From Azorhizobium caulinodans ORS 571 (lineage in GTDB: Bacteria > Pseudomonadota > Alphaproteobacteria > Rhizobiales > Xanthobacteraceae): 64,000 bases of DNA. Position 1 is the stretch's first letter. Every line of letters starts with the position of its first letter. The notes under the pieces were generated by a model that saw only the letters and a list, made by a program, of their open reading frames with translations, ran no database searches and was not told the DNA's origin. Position numbers and translations under genes: made by a program. Below are positions 54,681 through 63,136 of the stretch, piece by piece. The stretch spans positions 4,593,501 to 4,657,500 of the forward strand of contig NC_009937.1 of the NCBI RefSeq assembly GCF_000010525.1, in the 5' to 3' direction.

Positions 54681-55558
54681 CAGATGCTCCCGAACAGGCC
54701 GCGCGGGCGGAAGAACACCACCAGCAGGTAGACCACGTAGATGCCCACCGACTTCAGCGAAGGCGGCAGCACCATCGCCGTCATGGCCTCCACGAGGCCG
54801 ACCACGATGCCGCCGGCAAAGGCGCCGAACACCGAGCCGAAGCCGCCGAGCGCCACCGTGACGTAGGCGATGAGCGCGAAGGAAGCACCCACATCCGGAT
54901 AGACGTAGAAGAAGCTCGCCATGATGGCACCGGCGAGACCCACCAGCGCCGCGCCGAGGCCCCAGCCGAGGGCGAACACCTTGTTCTTGTCGATGCCCAC
55001 CAGCGCCACCGCGCCGGCGTCCTCACGGGTGGCTTCCAGCGCCTTGCCGAAGTCCGTCTTCTTGATGAGGAAAAACAGGCCGACGAAGGCGAGGATGGAG
55101 ACCGCGCCGCCCGCCAGCTGCGGCGCCGGCAGGAAGATGCCGAACACCGAAACGGTCTTGCCGCCAAGCCAGGTGTGGGGAATGGAGCGGTAGTCCGGCG
55201 TGAACAGCAGCTGGGCGAGACCGCGCATCACCACGGCAAGGCCGAAGGTGGCGAAGATCTGCACCATGCCCACGTTGGTCTTCGCCCGCATCGCGAAACG
55301 GATGATGGCGAGATAGACGAAGGCACCGAACCCGAACAGCACCGCCGCCGCGATGGGGGCGGAAAGCAGCGGATCGAGGGCGAACCAGCTGAAACAGAAG
55401 AAGGTGATGTACATGGCGAACATCAGGAATTCGCCATGTGCAAAGTTGGTCACGTCCATCAGGCCGAAGATGAGCGCCAGCCCGACGGCGATGAGGCCGT
55501 AGAGCAAGCCCATGAGCAGGCCGCTGGCCAGGCTCTGGATAACGATTGCGGCTGTCAT
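54680..55558 (-). CDS. Branched-chain-type ABC transporter permease (LivH-like)
   Basis: The 292-residue permease has about eight helices. It starts with IQSLASGLLMGLLYGLIAVGLALIFGLMDVTNFAHGEFLMFAMY, the LivH signature, and has the cytoplasmic loop KTDFGKALEATREDAGAVALVGID. The gene follows the binding-protein gene by 31 bp on the same strand. Confidence 0.93.
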   Translation of the reverse strand: MTAAIVIQSLASGLLMGLLYGLIAVGLALIFGLMDVTNFAHGEFLMFAMYITFFCFSWFALDPLLSAPIAAAVLFGFGAFVYLAIIRFAMRAKTNVGMVQIFATFGLAVVMRGLAQLLFTPDYRSIPHTWLGGKTVSVFGIFLPAPQLAGGAVSILAFVGLFFLIKKTDFGKALEATREDAGAVALVGIDKNKVFALGWGLGAALVGLAGAIMASFFYVYPDVGASFALIAYVTVALGGFGSVFGAFAGGIVVGLVEAMTAMVLPPSLKSVGIYVVYLLVVFFRPRGLFGSI

Positions 55559-55589
55559 GTTCCTGCTCCACGCACCTCCTTTCGAGAGA

Positions 55590-56855
55590 TCAGCTCTTGT
55601 TCATCGGCCACACGGCTTCGGCGATGGCCGCCTGAGCCGGGAAGACGGTGACGAACTTGTTGCCGATGCGCTGGAGCAGGACGGGGTCCGCATAGGGGTT
55701 CTGTCCGGTCTCGTCGAACTTCACCTTGGACCACGGCATGATGGTCTTCTCGCCCGGCAGGTCGGTGGCGACGAGCGCGGCGCGGATGGCCTCGCCCTCC
55801 GTGGACTTGGCACGGTTGATGGCGTCGGCCAGCAGCAGCAGGGCCATGAATTCGCGCGAGGTGTTGTCGTTCAGGTCCTTGCCCGAAATCTTCTTGAAGG
55901 CGTCGTTCACCTTGCCGACCGACGGACGCTTGGCGGCGAGGTCGAGCGAGAAGCTGCCACGGGTCATGGAGCCTTCGGCCAGCGGGCCGACGGCGTCATA
56001 AAGGGCCTGCTCGGAGAAGCCGGCCGCCTGCGCGAGCAGCGCCTTGGGCTTGTAGCCCAGCTCGTTCATGGTCTTGAGCAGAAGGATGCCGTCGGTGGTG
56101 TAGCTGGACGGCAGGAGCACGTCCGCATTCGCCGCCTTGAGCTGCTGCACCTCGGCGGTGAGCGAGGGCGAGTTGGCGCGGTACTTGATGTCGGCGACGA
56201 CGTTATAGCCGCGCTCCTTGGCGAGCTTCAGCTGCGCGTTGGCGCTGTCCGTGCCGAAGATGGTGTCCTCGTGGAACAGGGCGACCGTCTCGACCTTCTG
56301 GCCCTTCTTCTTCAGGCTGTCGAGGAAGTCGAACATGGCCGCCGAGAACATCTCGTCGTGGGCGGCGGCGCGGAAGAAGAACTTCAGGTTACGGCGGGTC
56401 AGGCTCGGCGAGGAGTTGTCAGCCGAGAAGAAGGGAACGCCGTAGCGCTCGCAGGACTGGCTGACGGTCGCCGCCACCGCGCTCTGGTAGGTGCCGACGA
56501 TGGCGCACACCTTCTCCTGCGTGATGAGGCGCTCGGCCTCGGCGCGGCCCTTCTGGGGGTCGCCCTGATGGTCGGCATAGACGATGCGCACCTTGGCGCC
56601 GCCGAGGTTCGGCAGGCCGCCGGCACCCGCGAGCGGCAGATCCGCGTCGGAATTCTCGTTGATGAACATCAGCGCGGTCTCGAACGCCTTCTGGGCGTCG
56701 ACACCCATCTGCGCGGCCGCACCCGACATGGGATAGAGCGCGCCGATGACCACTTCCTTGGTCTGGGCACTGGCTTTGCCCGCCGCCCCGGCGCCCAAAG
56801 CGAGCGTCGCGGCGGTGCCGACGAGAAGATTGCGACGATTGATCGTGAACGACAT
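55590..56855 (-). CDS. Periplasmic substrate-binding protein of the Liv-type ABC transporter
   Basis: From the ATG ending at 56855 the precursor is 421 residues. The leader contains a twin-arginine motif (INRRNLLVG) followed by a hydrophobic stretch and an A-x-A site (GKASA), so export by the Tat route is likely. The mature protein is a type I periplasmic fold: VVIGALYPMSGAAAQMGVDAQKAFETAL, DHQGDPQKGRAEAERLI, GTYQSAVAATVSQSCERYGVPF and FFRAAAHDEMF. Ligand unknown; the operon points to 5-oxoproline, D-glutamate or a peptide-derived compound. Confidence 0.92.
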   Translation of the reverse strand: MSFTINRRNLLVGTAATLALGAGAAGKASAQTKEVVIGALYPMSGAAAQMGVDAQKAFETALMFINENSDADLPLAGAGGLPNLGGAKVRIVYADHQGDPQKGRAEAERLITQEKVCAIVGTYQSAVAATVSQSCERYGVPFFSADNSSPSLTRRNLKFFFRAAAHDEMFSAAMFDFLDSLKKKGQKVETVALFHEDTIFGTDSANAQLKLAKERGYNVVADIKYRANSPSLTAEVQQLKAANADVLLPSSYTTDGILLLKTMNELGYKPKALLAQAAGFSEQALYDAVGPLAEGSMTRGSFSLDLAAKRPSVGKVNDAFKKISGKDLNDNTSREFMALLLLADAINRAKSTEGEAIRAALVATDLPGEKTIMPWSKVKFDETGQNPYADPVLLQRIGNKFVTVFPAQAAIAEAVWPMNKS

Positions 56856-56946
56856 ATCAGGGATCCCTCTGCTGAATGCCCCGGTCACGCTCTACGGCGT
56901 TTGCTTCCGCGGGGGTAGTGTCGATTTGGAAAGGTTGTGCCGGCGC

Positions 56947-57765
56947 TCAGCCGGTTGCGAGCGCACTGTTCTTGAGATCGGTGCACAGCATCATGCCGGG
57001 CCCGTGGGCCAGGGCGTATTCGATCTTGGCGGCCGAGATGACCGACTGGGGCGTGACACCGCAGGCCCAGAACACCGGGATCTCGCCTTCGAGGATCTCC
57101 ACCGCATCGCCATAGTCGGGCTTGGAGAGATCCTTGATGCCGATGGCTTCCGGCAGGCCGATGTGGATCGGCGCGCCATGGACCGAGGGGAAGCGCGAGG
57201 TGATCTGCACCGCGCGGATCGCATTGGCGGGCGTCATGGGCCGCATGGACACGACCATGGGGCCGGCGAAGGGGCCGGCCGGCACGCAGGCGATGTTGGT
57301 GCGGAACATCGGCACCTTCACGCCCTTCTCCACATGGCGCAGCGGAATGTCCGCCGCCATGAGCGCCTCCTCGAAGGAGAGCGAGCAGCCGATGGCGAAG
57401 GTCACGAGATCCTCGCGCCAGTAGGCCTTGAGATCCGCCGGCTCGTCCACGAGCACGCCGTCCTTGTAGACGCAGTAGCCGGGCACGTCGGTGCGGATGT
57501 CGAGATCGAGGCCGATGGAGCTCAGCGTCGGATCACCAGGCTCGGACACGCCGATCACCGGGCAGGGCTTGGGGTTGCGCTGGCAGAAGCGCAGGAAGTC
57601 GAAGGCGAGCTTCGCGGGCAGGATGGCGAGGTTCGCCTGCACGAAGCCGGGGGCGAAACCCGCGGTCGAGCCGGTGAGCGCGCCGCTGCGGCTCGCAAGG
57701 CGCACGTCGCGGCCGGTGGCCAGGGAAATACCGCCGGGAGTGGCAATGGAGGCATGCGCGGTCAT
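56947..57765 (-). CDS. DUF1445 protein (YcsI/UPF0317, D-glutamate cyclase family)
   Basis: The 272-residue protein belongs to the UPF0317/DUF1445 family, often called putative hydro-lyase. Conserved blocks are [15 protein letters not shown] (residues ~37-51), the [14 protein letters not shown] motif with its Cys-Ser and the [24 protein letters not shown] segment (~155-178). The same domain forms the N-terminal part of mammalian D-glutamate cyclase, which makes 5-oxo-D-proline from D-glutamate, and in Bacillus ycsI lies in the ycsF-kipI-kipA operon. It is the first gene of this minus-strand series, so its linkage to pxpABC supports a D-glutamate/5-oxoproline role. Confidence 0.9.
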   Translation of the reverse strand: MTAHASIATPGGISLATGRDVRLASRSGALTGSTAGFAPGFVQANLAILPAKLAFDFLRFCQRNPKPCPVIGVSEPGDPTLSSIGLDLDIRTDVPGYCVYKDGVLVDEPADLKAYWREDLVTFAIGCSLSFEEALMAADIPLRHVEKGVKVPMFRTNIACVPAGPFAGPMVVSMRPMTPANAIRAVQITSRFPSVHGAPIHIGLPEAIGIKDLSKPDYGDAVEILEGEIPVFWACGVTPQSVISAAKIEYALAHGPGMMLCTDLKNSALATG

Positions 57766-57900
57766 CGGAAAACCTGCTCATTGGTTGCGCATGCCCATAT
57801 CATCACCACGAATCCATTGTGTCGAATTTTAATTTCGGATCGTTTTGGATAAACTGGCCTTATCGATGCGTCAGGCATCCGGCCCCGGCGGAGGGTGGTG

Positions 57901-58791
57901 ATGGACCTCAAAGCCTTGGAAACATTCGTGCGGGTGGCGGAACTGGGGAGTTTTCGCGCCGCAGCGAACAAGTTGCACACCACCCAGCCCGCCATCTCCC
58001 AGCGCATCGCTCAACTGGAGAGCGAACTGGGCGCCCGGTTGCTCGAGCGTGAACGCCGCAACGTCACGCCCACCCCTCGCGGCCGCACCCTGCTGGCCTA
58101 TGCGGAAAAGATGCTCGCCTTGCGTGCGGAGATGCTGACCGTGTTCAGCGACTCAACGAGCTTGCGCGGCGTCATGCGCATCGGGCTTGCGGAGACCATC
58201 GTCCACACGTGGCTGACGCGCTTCCTCAAGCAGGTGAACGCCATCCATCCCCATCTGGGGCTCGAGATCGAGGTCGACATCTCGCCGAACCTGCGCGACC
58301 GGCTCGCGGCGCAGGAACTCGACGTGGTCTTCATGCTCGGCCCCAGCCACCTGCCGCTGATGGAGAACCGGCTGCTCTGCTCCTATCCGGTCTCCTTCGT
58401 CGCCAGCCCGGAGATCAGCTGGAGCCAGAAACCGGTGACGCTGGAGGAGCTGGCGACCTTCCCGATCATCACCTTCTCCCGCAACACACAACCCTACATG
58501 GCGGTGCGCACCCTGTTCTCGCGCCACGACTTGCCGCCGGTGCGCCTGCACGCCAGCGCCTCGCTCTCCACCGTCGTGCATATGGCGACCGAGGGCCTTG
58601 GCATCGCGGTCATTCCCGCCGCCATCGTCTCGGGCGAGCTGGCGAGCGGCCGCCTCGCCGTCATCGAGACCAACACGCACATTCCCGATCTGCCCTTCTA
58701 TGCGGCCTGGACCTCCACGCCGGACAGCAGCGCCGCCCGGCAGATCGTCGAGATCGCCGCCGTCATCGCCCAGGAACGCGGCGGCATGTGA
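57901..58791 (+). CDS. LysR-family transcriptional regulator
   Basis: The 296-residue regulator has an N-terminal winged helix-turn-helix (LETFVRVAELGSFRAAANKLHTTQPAISQRIAQLE, residues ~6-40) and a co-inducer-binding domain of standard length. It is divergent from the DUF1445/Liv/pxp series with a 135-bp shared promoter region, the usual LysR arrangement for its target operon. An inverted repeat CGAA-N7-TTCG is visible at 57823-57837. It is the probable activator of the transporter/oxoprolinase genes. An upstream GTG (57895) is an alternative start. Confidence 0.92.
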   Translation: MDLKALETFVRVAELGSFRAAANKLHTTQPAISQRIAQLESELGARLLERERRNVTPTPRGRTLLAYAEKMLALRAEMLTVFSDSTSLRGVMRIGLAETIVHTWLTRFLKQVNAIHPHLGLEIEVDISPNLRDRLAAQELDVVFMLGPSHLPLMENRLLCSYPVSFVASPEISWSQKPVTLEELATFPIITFSRNTQPYMAVRTLFSRHDLPPVRLHASASLSTVVHMATEGLGIAVIPAAIVSGELASGRLAVIETNTHIPDLPFYAAWTSTPDSSAARQIVEIAAVIAQERGGM

Positions 58792-58866
58792 ACAACGCTT
58801 GATTCGGCTCAAGGCGGAACAGGCGTTGCCGGTCCATGGACAAGCATCCCCGAGAGGTGTCGTCCC

Positions 58867-60684
58867 ATGAATGCGCCTTATGCCCCGCCCGCCGAAGTCG
58901 CTCCCGCCAAACGATCGCTCCACGGCACACCCGCTCCGCAGTCGGACGACGGCGCTCTCGGCCTCGAGGGCTTCCGCGCCTTCGACCGGATGACGCAGGC
59001 CCTCACCGCCCGCTTCACCGGCGGACTTTCGCCCGCCGCCATGGCGCTGGCCTGGACCGACTGGTCCATCCACCTCGCGGCGGCTCCCGGCAAGCGGGCC
59101 GAGCTGATGCTGAAGGCCTGGCGCAAATATTCCCGCCTCGCGGGCTACATGGCGCGGGCGAGCCGCGATCCCGCGACGCCGCCGGTGATCGAGCCGCTGC
59201 CGGGCGACGACCGCTTCGCCTCCGAGGCTTGGCAGAAATGGCCTTACAGCCTCTATGCCCAGAGCTTCCTGATGATCCAGCAGTGGTGGCACAATGCCAC
59301 CCATGAGGTGCCCGGCACCTCCCGCCACACGCAGGACGTCACCTCCTTCCTGGTGCGGCAGATGCTGGACATGGCCTCGCCCTCCAACCTGCCGCTGACC
59401 AATCCCGACGTGCTCGCGCGCGCCCATGCGGAAGGGGGCGCCAATTTCCTGCGCGGCTTCCAGAACTGGCTGGAGGACGTGGGCGCGGCACTCTCCGACG
59501 AGCCGCCGGCCGGAACCGAGAAGTTCCGCCCCGGCGTCGAGGTGGCCGTCACCCCCGGACAGGTGGTCTATCGCAACCACCTCATCGAACTGATCCAGTA
59601 CGCGCCGACGACCCCGGACGTCTATGCCGAGCCGGTCCTGCTCGTGCCGGCCTGGATCATGAAGTACTACATCCTCGACCTGTCGCCGCAGAACTCGCTG
59701 ATCCGCTACCTCGTCTCGCAGGGACACACGGTCTTCTGCATCTCCTGGCGCAACGTCACCGCCGAGGACCGGTACGTCTCCTTCGACGACTACCGTCGTC
59801 AGGGCGTGCTCGATGCGCTGGATGCCATCTCGACCATCGTGCCCGGCACGCGCGTTCACGGCACCGGCTACTGCCTCGGCGGCACGCTGCTGGCGATCGC
59901 CGCGGCGGCCATGGGCCGGGCGGGCGACCAGCGGCTCGCGAGCCTCAGCCTGTTCGCGGCCCAGACGGATTTCACCGAGCCGGGCGAACTGCAGCTCTTC
60001 ATCGACGACAGCGAGCTGCACTTCCTCGAAAGCATGATGTGGGACCAGGGCTTCCTGTCCGCCGAACAGATGGCGGGGGCCTTCCAGATGCTGCGCTCCA
60101 ACGATCTCGTCTGGTCGCACATGATCAAGGACTATCTGCTGGGCGAGCGCACGCCCATGATCGACCTCATGGCCTGGAATGCGGATTCCACCCGCATGCC
60201 CTATCGCATGCACAGCCAGTATCTGCGCGAGCTGTTCCTCGACAACGCCCTGGCCAGCGGCCACTACATCGTGGACGGCCATCCGGCGGCCTTGCCCAAC
60301 ATCCGGCAATCCATCTTCGCGGTGGGGACGGAACGGGACCATGTGGCCCCCTGGCATTCCGTATACAAGCTGCACCACCTCACGGATACGGACGTCACTT
60401 TCGTGCTGACTTCCGGCGGGCACAATGCCGGCATCGTCTCGGAGCCGGGCCATCCGCACCGGCATTATCGCGTGCGGCGAAAGGCGGCTGCGGATGCCTA
60501 CATCAGTCCGGACGAATGGGTGGCGGGGAGCGACCTGAAGCCCGGCTCCTGGTGGCCGGAATGGAGCGAATGGCTGGCCGCGCACTCCTCGCCCGGCCGC
60601 GTGCTGCCGCCCCCGATGGGTGCGCCCCAAGCGGGCCTGCACCCGCTCTGCCCGGCGCCGGGAACGTATGTCCACCAACGGTGA
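58867..60684 (+). CDS. phaC: Class I polyhydroxyalkanoate synthase
   Basis: The 605-residue protein fits PhaC. An N-terminal domain (to ~residue 220) contains SLYAQSFLMIQQWWHN. The alpha/beta-hydrolase domain has the lipase-like box GYCLGG with catalytic C336, and the other triad residues D491 (ERDHVAPW) and H519 (SGGHNAGIVSEPG). It polymerises hydroxyacyl-CoA to storage granules. No phaA, phaB or phaR is next to it. RBS GAGAGG precedes the ATG. Confidence 0.94.
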   Translation: MNAPYAPPAEVAPAKRSLHGTPAPQSDDGALGLEGFRAFDRMTQALTARFTGGLSPAAMALAWTDWSIHLAAAPGKRAELMLKAWRKYSRLAGYMARASRDPATPPVIEPLPGDDRFASEAWQKWPYSLYAQSFLMIQQWWHNATHEVPGTSRHTQDVTSFLVRQMLDMASPSNLPLTNPDVLARAHAEGGANFLRGFQNWLEDVGAALSDEPPAGTEKFRPGVEVAVTPGQVVYRNHLIELIQYAPTTPDVYAEPVLLVPAWIMKYYILDLSPQNSLIRYLVSQGHTVFCISWRNVTAEDRYVSFDDYRRQGVLDALDAISTIVPGTRVHGTGYCLGGTLLAIAAAAMGRAGDQRLASLSLFAAQTDFTEPGELQLFIDDSELHFLESMMWDQGFLSAEQMAGAFQMLRSNDLVWSHMIKDYLLGERTPMIDLMAWNADSTRMPYRMHSQYLRELFLDNALASGHYIVDGHPAALPNIRQSIFAVGTERDHVAPWHSVYKLHHLTDTDVTFVLTSGGHNAGIVSEPGHPHRHYRVRRKAAADAYISPDEWVAGSDLKPGSWWPEWSEWLAAHSSPGRVLPPPMGAPQAGLHPLCPAPGTYVHQR

Positions 60685-61071
60685 CGCCGGCACCAGATAC
60701 CTCAACATGAGAGAGCGGAAAAGCGGCGCTTCCGCAGCGCAGCGGCTCTGGCGGCAGCGATAAACCGATCGCAGGGAACGTCGCCGCGCGATATGGCCAA
60801 GCTTCCGTTTGGCAACCTGCGCGCGACTATTTCCCGCCCGCGCCCGATATAGAGGGATGTTCTGATGCACATCGCCGCAGCCACCGCAGCGGTGATGCAC
60901 GATAGGCATGATGGCGGCGTCGCAATTTGCGGCGCGGGCCTTTATCGGTTTTGCTCCTCGGTGTATGCATAGCTCCGCTCTTGTTCAAAAAGACATGATC
61001 GCACGCGCCATCGACCGTTTCGGTCCCGCGCGCCGTGCCGGTCTGCTTTGCCCCGCCTCGGGGCACGCGCC
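60685..61071. other. Intergenic region between phaC and the GGDEF gene
   Basis: The 387 bp contain no supported gene. There is a direct repeat of GATGCAC around 60860-60902 and some AT-rich sequence near 60940-61000 that may hold the promoter of the GGDEF gene. The minus-strand frames crossing it look spurious (Arg/Ala/Gly-rich, no start signals). Confidence 0.5.
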
Positions 61072-62544
61072 ATGACGGCGCGATCGCTCCTCCCGGCCAA
61101 TCCGATTTTGCCCGCCATGCTCGATGACGCCCTGATTTTTGACCTGTCGCCCGTTTCCCTATGGGTCGAAGACTACAGCCGCCTGAAACGGCTGTTCGAT
61201 CAGTGGCGCGCGGAGGGCGTCCGCGACCTGCGCTCCTTCTTCGCCGATGACATGACGCGCGTCAGTCAGTGTGCCGCGCACATCGACATCGTGAAGGTCA
61301 ACAGGCGTACGCTCGACCTGTTTGAAGCAGACTCGCTGGAGGACCTCACCGCCAATCTCGGCAAGATCTTCCGTGACGACATGCTGTCGGTTCACGCGGA
61401 GGAGCTTGTCCATCTGTGGTCTGGCGAAACCAGCTTCTCCAGCCACACCTGCAACTATTCGCTCAGCGGACGGCGCATCGACGTGCAACTGCACGGTGTC
61501 ATCCTGCCGGGCTATGAGGACAGCTGGTCGCGCGTCCTCGTCTCGCTGGAAGACGTCACGGACAGCGTGCAGTCGCGTCGCCGTCTGGCGCTCAGCGAAG
61601 CCTATGCGCGGGGCCTGTTCGAGCATTCGCCGGTCTCGCTCTGGGTGGAGGACTTCTCCGGCGTGAAGGCGCTGCTCGACCGCGTGCGCATGCAGGGCAT
61701 CCAGGATTTCCGCGTCTTCACCGACGTGCATCCCGAATTCGTGGACCAGTGCGCCAGCGAGATCCGCGTTCTGGAGGTCAACCACCAGACGCTTCACCTG
61801 TTCGGCTCGGGCGAAAAGGCGGCGATCATCCGCCGCCTGGACGAAGTGTTCCGCGAAGAGATGCTCCAGGCGCTCCGCGAGCAGTTGATCGACCTCTGGG
61901 ACGGCAAGCTGTTCCAGCAGCGCGAGGTCGCCGCCTATACGCTGGAGGGCACGCAGCTCTATCTGCTCCAGCAGTTTTCGGTCCTTCCCGGCCATGAGAC
62001 CGACTGGGCGCAGGTGCAGGTCGCCTTTGTGGACATCACCGCCCGCAAGAAGGCCGAGGCCTATCTCGAATATCTCGGCAAGCACGACGTGCTCACCCGG
62101 CTCTACAACCGCTCCTTCTATGTGGAAGAGCTGAACCGGCTGGACCGCAAGGGCCCCCGGCCGGTGAGCATCATCATGATCGACCTCGACGACCTGAAGC
62201 TGGTGAACGACCAGCTCGGCCACAGCGCGGGCGACGACCTGCTGCGGCGGGCCGGCGAGGTGCTGTCGTCCCTCGTGGAGAAGCCCTGCCACGCAGCGCG
62301 CATCGGCGGCGACGAATTCGTCATCCTCCTGCCCGGCATCGACGGCGAGGGTGCGCAGACGGTGCTCGACAATCTCGTGAAGCTGGTGGAACTGAACAAC
62401 CAGTACAATTCCGCCAAGACGCCGCTGCGGCTCTCGGTGGGCGTTGCCACCAGCCGCATCGGTGAGCGGCTGGAAGCGACCATCAAGCGCGCCGATCTCG
62501 ACATGTATGAGAAGAAGCGGGAAAAGGACGAAGCGGTCCACTGA
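61072..62544 (+). CDS. Diguanylate cyclase with two tandem PAS domains
   Basis: The 490-residue cytosolic protein has two homologous PAS-like units (residues ~20-165 and ~180-325). Each begins with a nearly identical segment, FDLSPVSLWVEDYS and FEHSPVSLWVEDFS, followed by a matching VRDLRSF/QDFRVF part, so they arose by internal duplication. A GGDEF domain follows from ~335, with the intact RIGGDEFVILLPG catalytic site (GGDEF 412-416) and DLDDLKLVND substrate site. The inhibitory I-site RxxD nine residues before it is replaced by E403-K-P-C406. It should synthesise c-di-GMP without classical product inhibition. No EAL domain is present. Confidence 0.9.
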   Translation: MTARSLLPANPILPAMLDDALIFDLSPVSLWVEDYSRLKRLFDQWRAEGVRDLRSFFADDMTRVSQCAAHIDIVKVNRRTLDLFEADSLEDLTANLGKIFRDDMLSVHAEELVHLWSGETSFSSHTCNYSLSGRRIDVQLHGVILPGYEDSWSRVLVSLEDVTDSVQSRRRLALSEAYARGLFEHSPVSLWVEDFSGVKALLDRVRMQGIQDFRVFTDVHPEFVDQCASEIRVLEVNHQTLHLFGSGEKAAIIRRLDEVFREEMLQALREQLIDLWDGKLFQQREVAAYTLEGTQLYLLQQFSVLPGHETDWAQVQVAFVDITARKKAEAYLEYLGKHDVLTRLYNRSFYVEELNRLDRKGPRPVSIIMIDLDDLKLVNDQLGHSAGDDLLRRAGEVLSSLVEKPCHAARIGGDEFVILLPGIDGEGAQTVLDNLVKLVELNNQYNSAKTPLRLSVGVATSRIGERLEATIKRADLDMYEKKREKDEAVH

Positions 62545-62562
62545 GGCCGCGTGCGGACTACC

Positions 62563-63096
62563 ATGGGCCGCCTCGTCCTGATTTCCGGCTGCTCCGGCGG
62601 CGGCAAGTCCACCCTGCTGGAAGCCCTGGCCGCCCTCGGCCATGAGGTGGTTCCTGAACCCGGCCGGCGGGTCATCGCCGCCTTTCACGCCGGGCAAGGC
62701 GGCGCCCTCCCGTGGGACGATCTCGGTGCGTTTGCGCGCCACGCTCTGGCCCTCGCGCGCTCCGATCGTGCGGCGGCGCTCGCGCGGCCGGGCCTCGTCT
62801 TCTTCGACCGCGGCACGATCGACGCGGCCGCCGCGCTGGCGCAGGCGGAAGGCGTGCCTTTACGGGACAGCCTCGGCCCGGAGCGGCACTACCACCGCCG
62901 AGTTTTCCTCACCCCGCCCTGGCAGGAGATCTATGTGAGGGACGCCGAACGGCGCCATGATCTTGCGGCTGCCGAAGAGGAATACGAGCGGCTGCGCACC
63001 ATCCTCCCCGCCCTCGGCTATGAGGCCGTCATCCTGCCGCGCACCGATGTCGGCGCGCGGGTCCGCTTTGTGCTGGATACGCTCGCCGACGGCTGA
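62563..63096 (+). CDS. Small P-loop ATPase (AAA_28-type)
   Basis: From the ATG at 62563 the product is 177 residues with Walker A GCSGGGKST at residues 9-17 and a likely Walker B in ARPGLVFFDRGTIDAA. The first strand LVLISG, the HEVVPEPGRRVI segment and the C-terminal ERLRTILPALGYEAVILPR match the family of small predicted ATP-binding proteins, whose function is unknown but resembles nucleoside/nucleotide kinases. It begins 18 bp after the GGDEF gene on the same strand, so the two may be co-transcribed. Confidence 0.8.
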   Translation: MGRLVLISGCSGGGKSTLLEALAALGHEVVPEPGRRVIAAFHAGQGGALPWDDLGAFARHALALARSDRAAALARPGLVFFDRGTIDAAAALAQAEGVPLRDSLGPERHYHRRVFLTPPWQEIYVRDAERRHDLAAAEEEYERLRTILPALGYEAVILPRTDVGARVRFVLDTLADG

Positions 63097-63136
63097 AGCG
63101 CCATCGGCCGGAGCGCTCGAGGTTCCGGCCGGCGCT
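63097..63136. terminator. Inverted repeat between convergent ATPase and MbfA-like genes
   Basis: AGCGCC (63097-63102) pairs with GGCGCT (63131-63136), and the CGGCCGGA / TCCGGCCG inner arms extend the stem. It spans the gap between the two convergent stop codons and slightly overlaps the right-hand stop. No T-tract is evident. Confidence 0.4.

Noticed and set aside
58153-60909. 918-codon antisense ORF opposite the LysR and phaC genes
   Set aside because: In high-GC coding DNA the complementary frame stays open by codon bias. It has no domain and lies against two clear genes.
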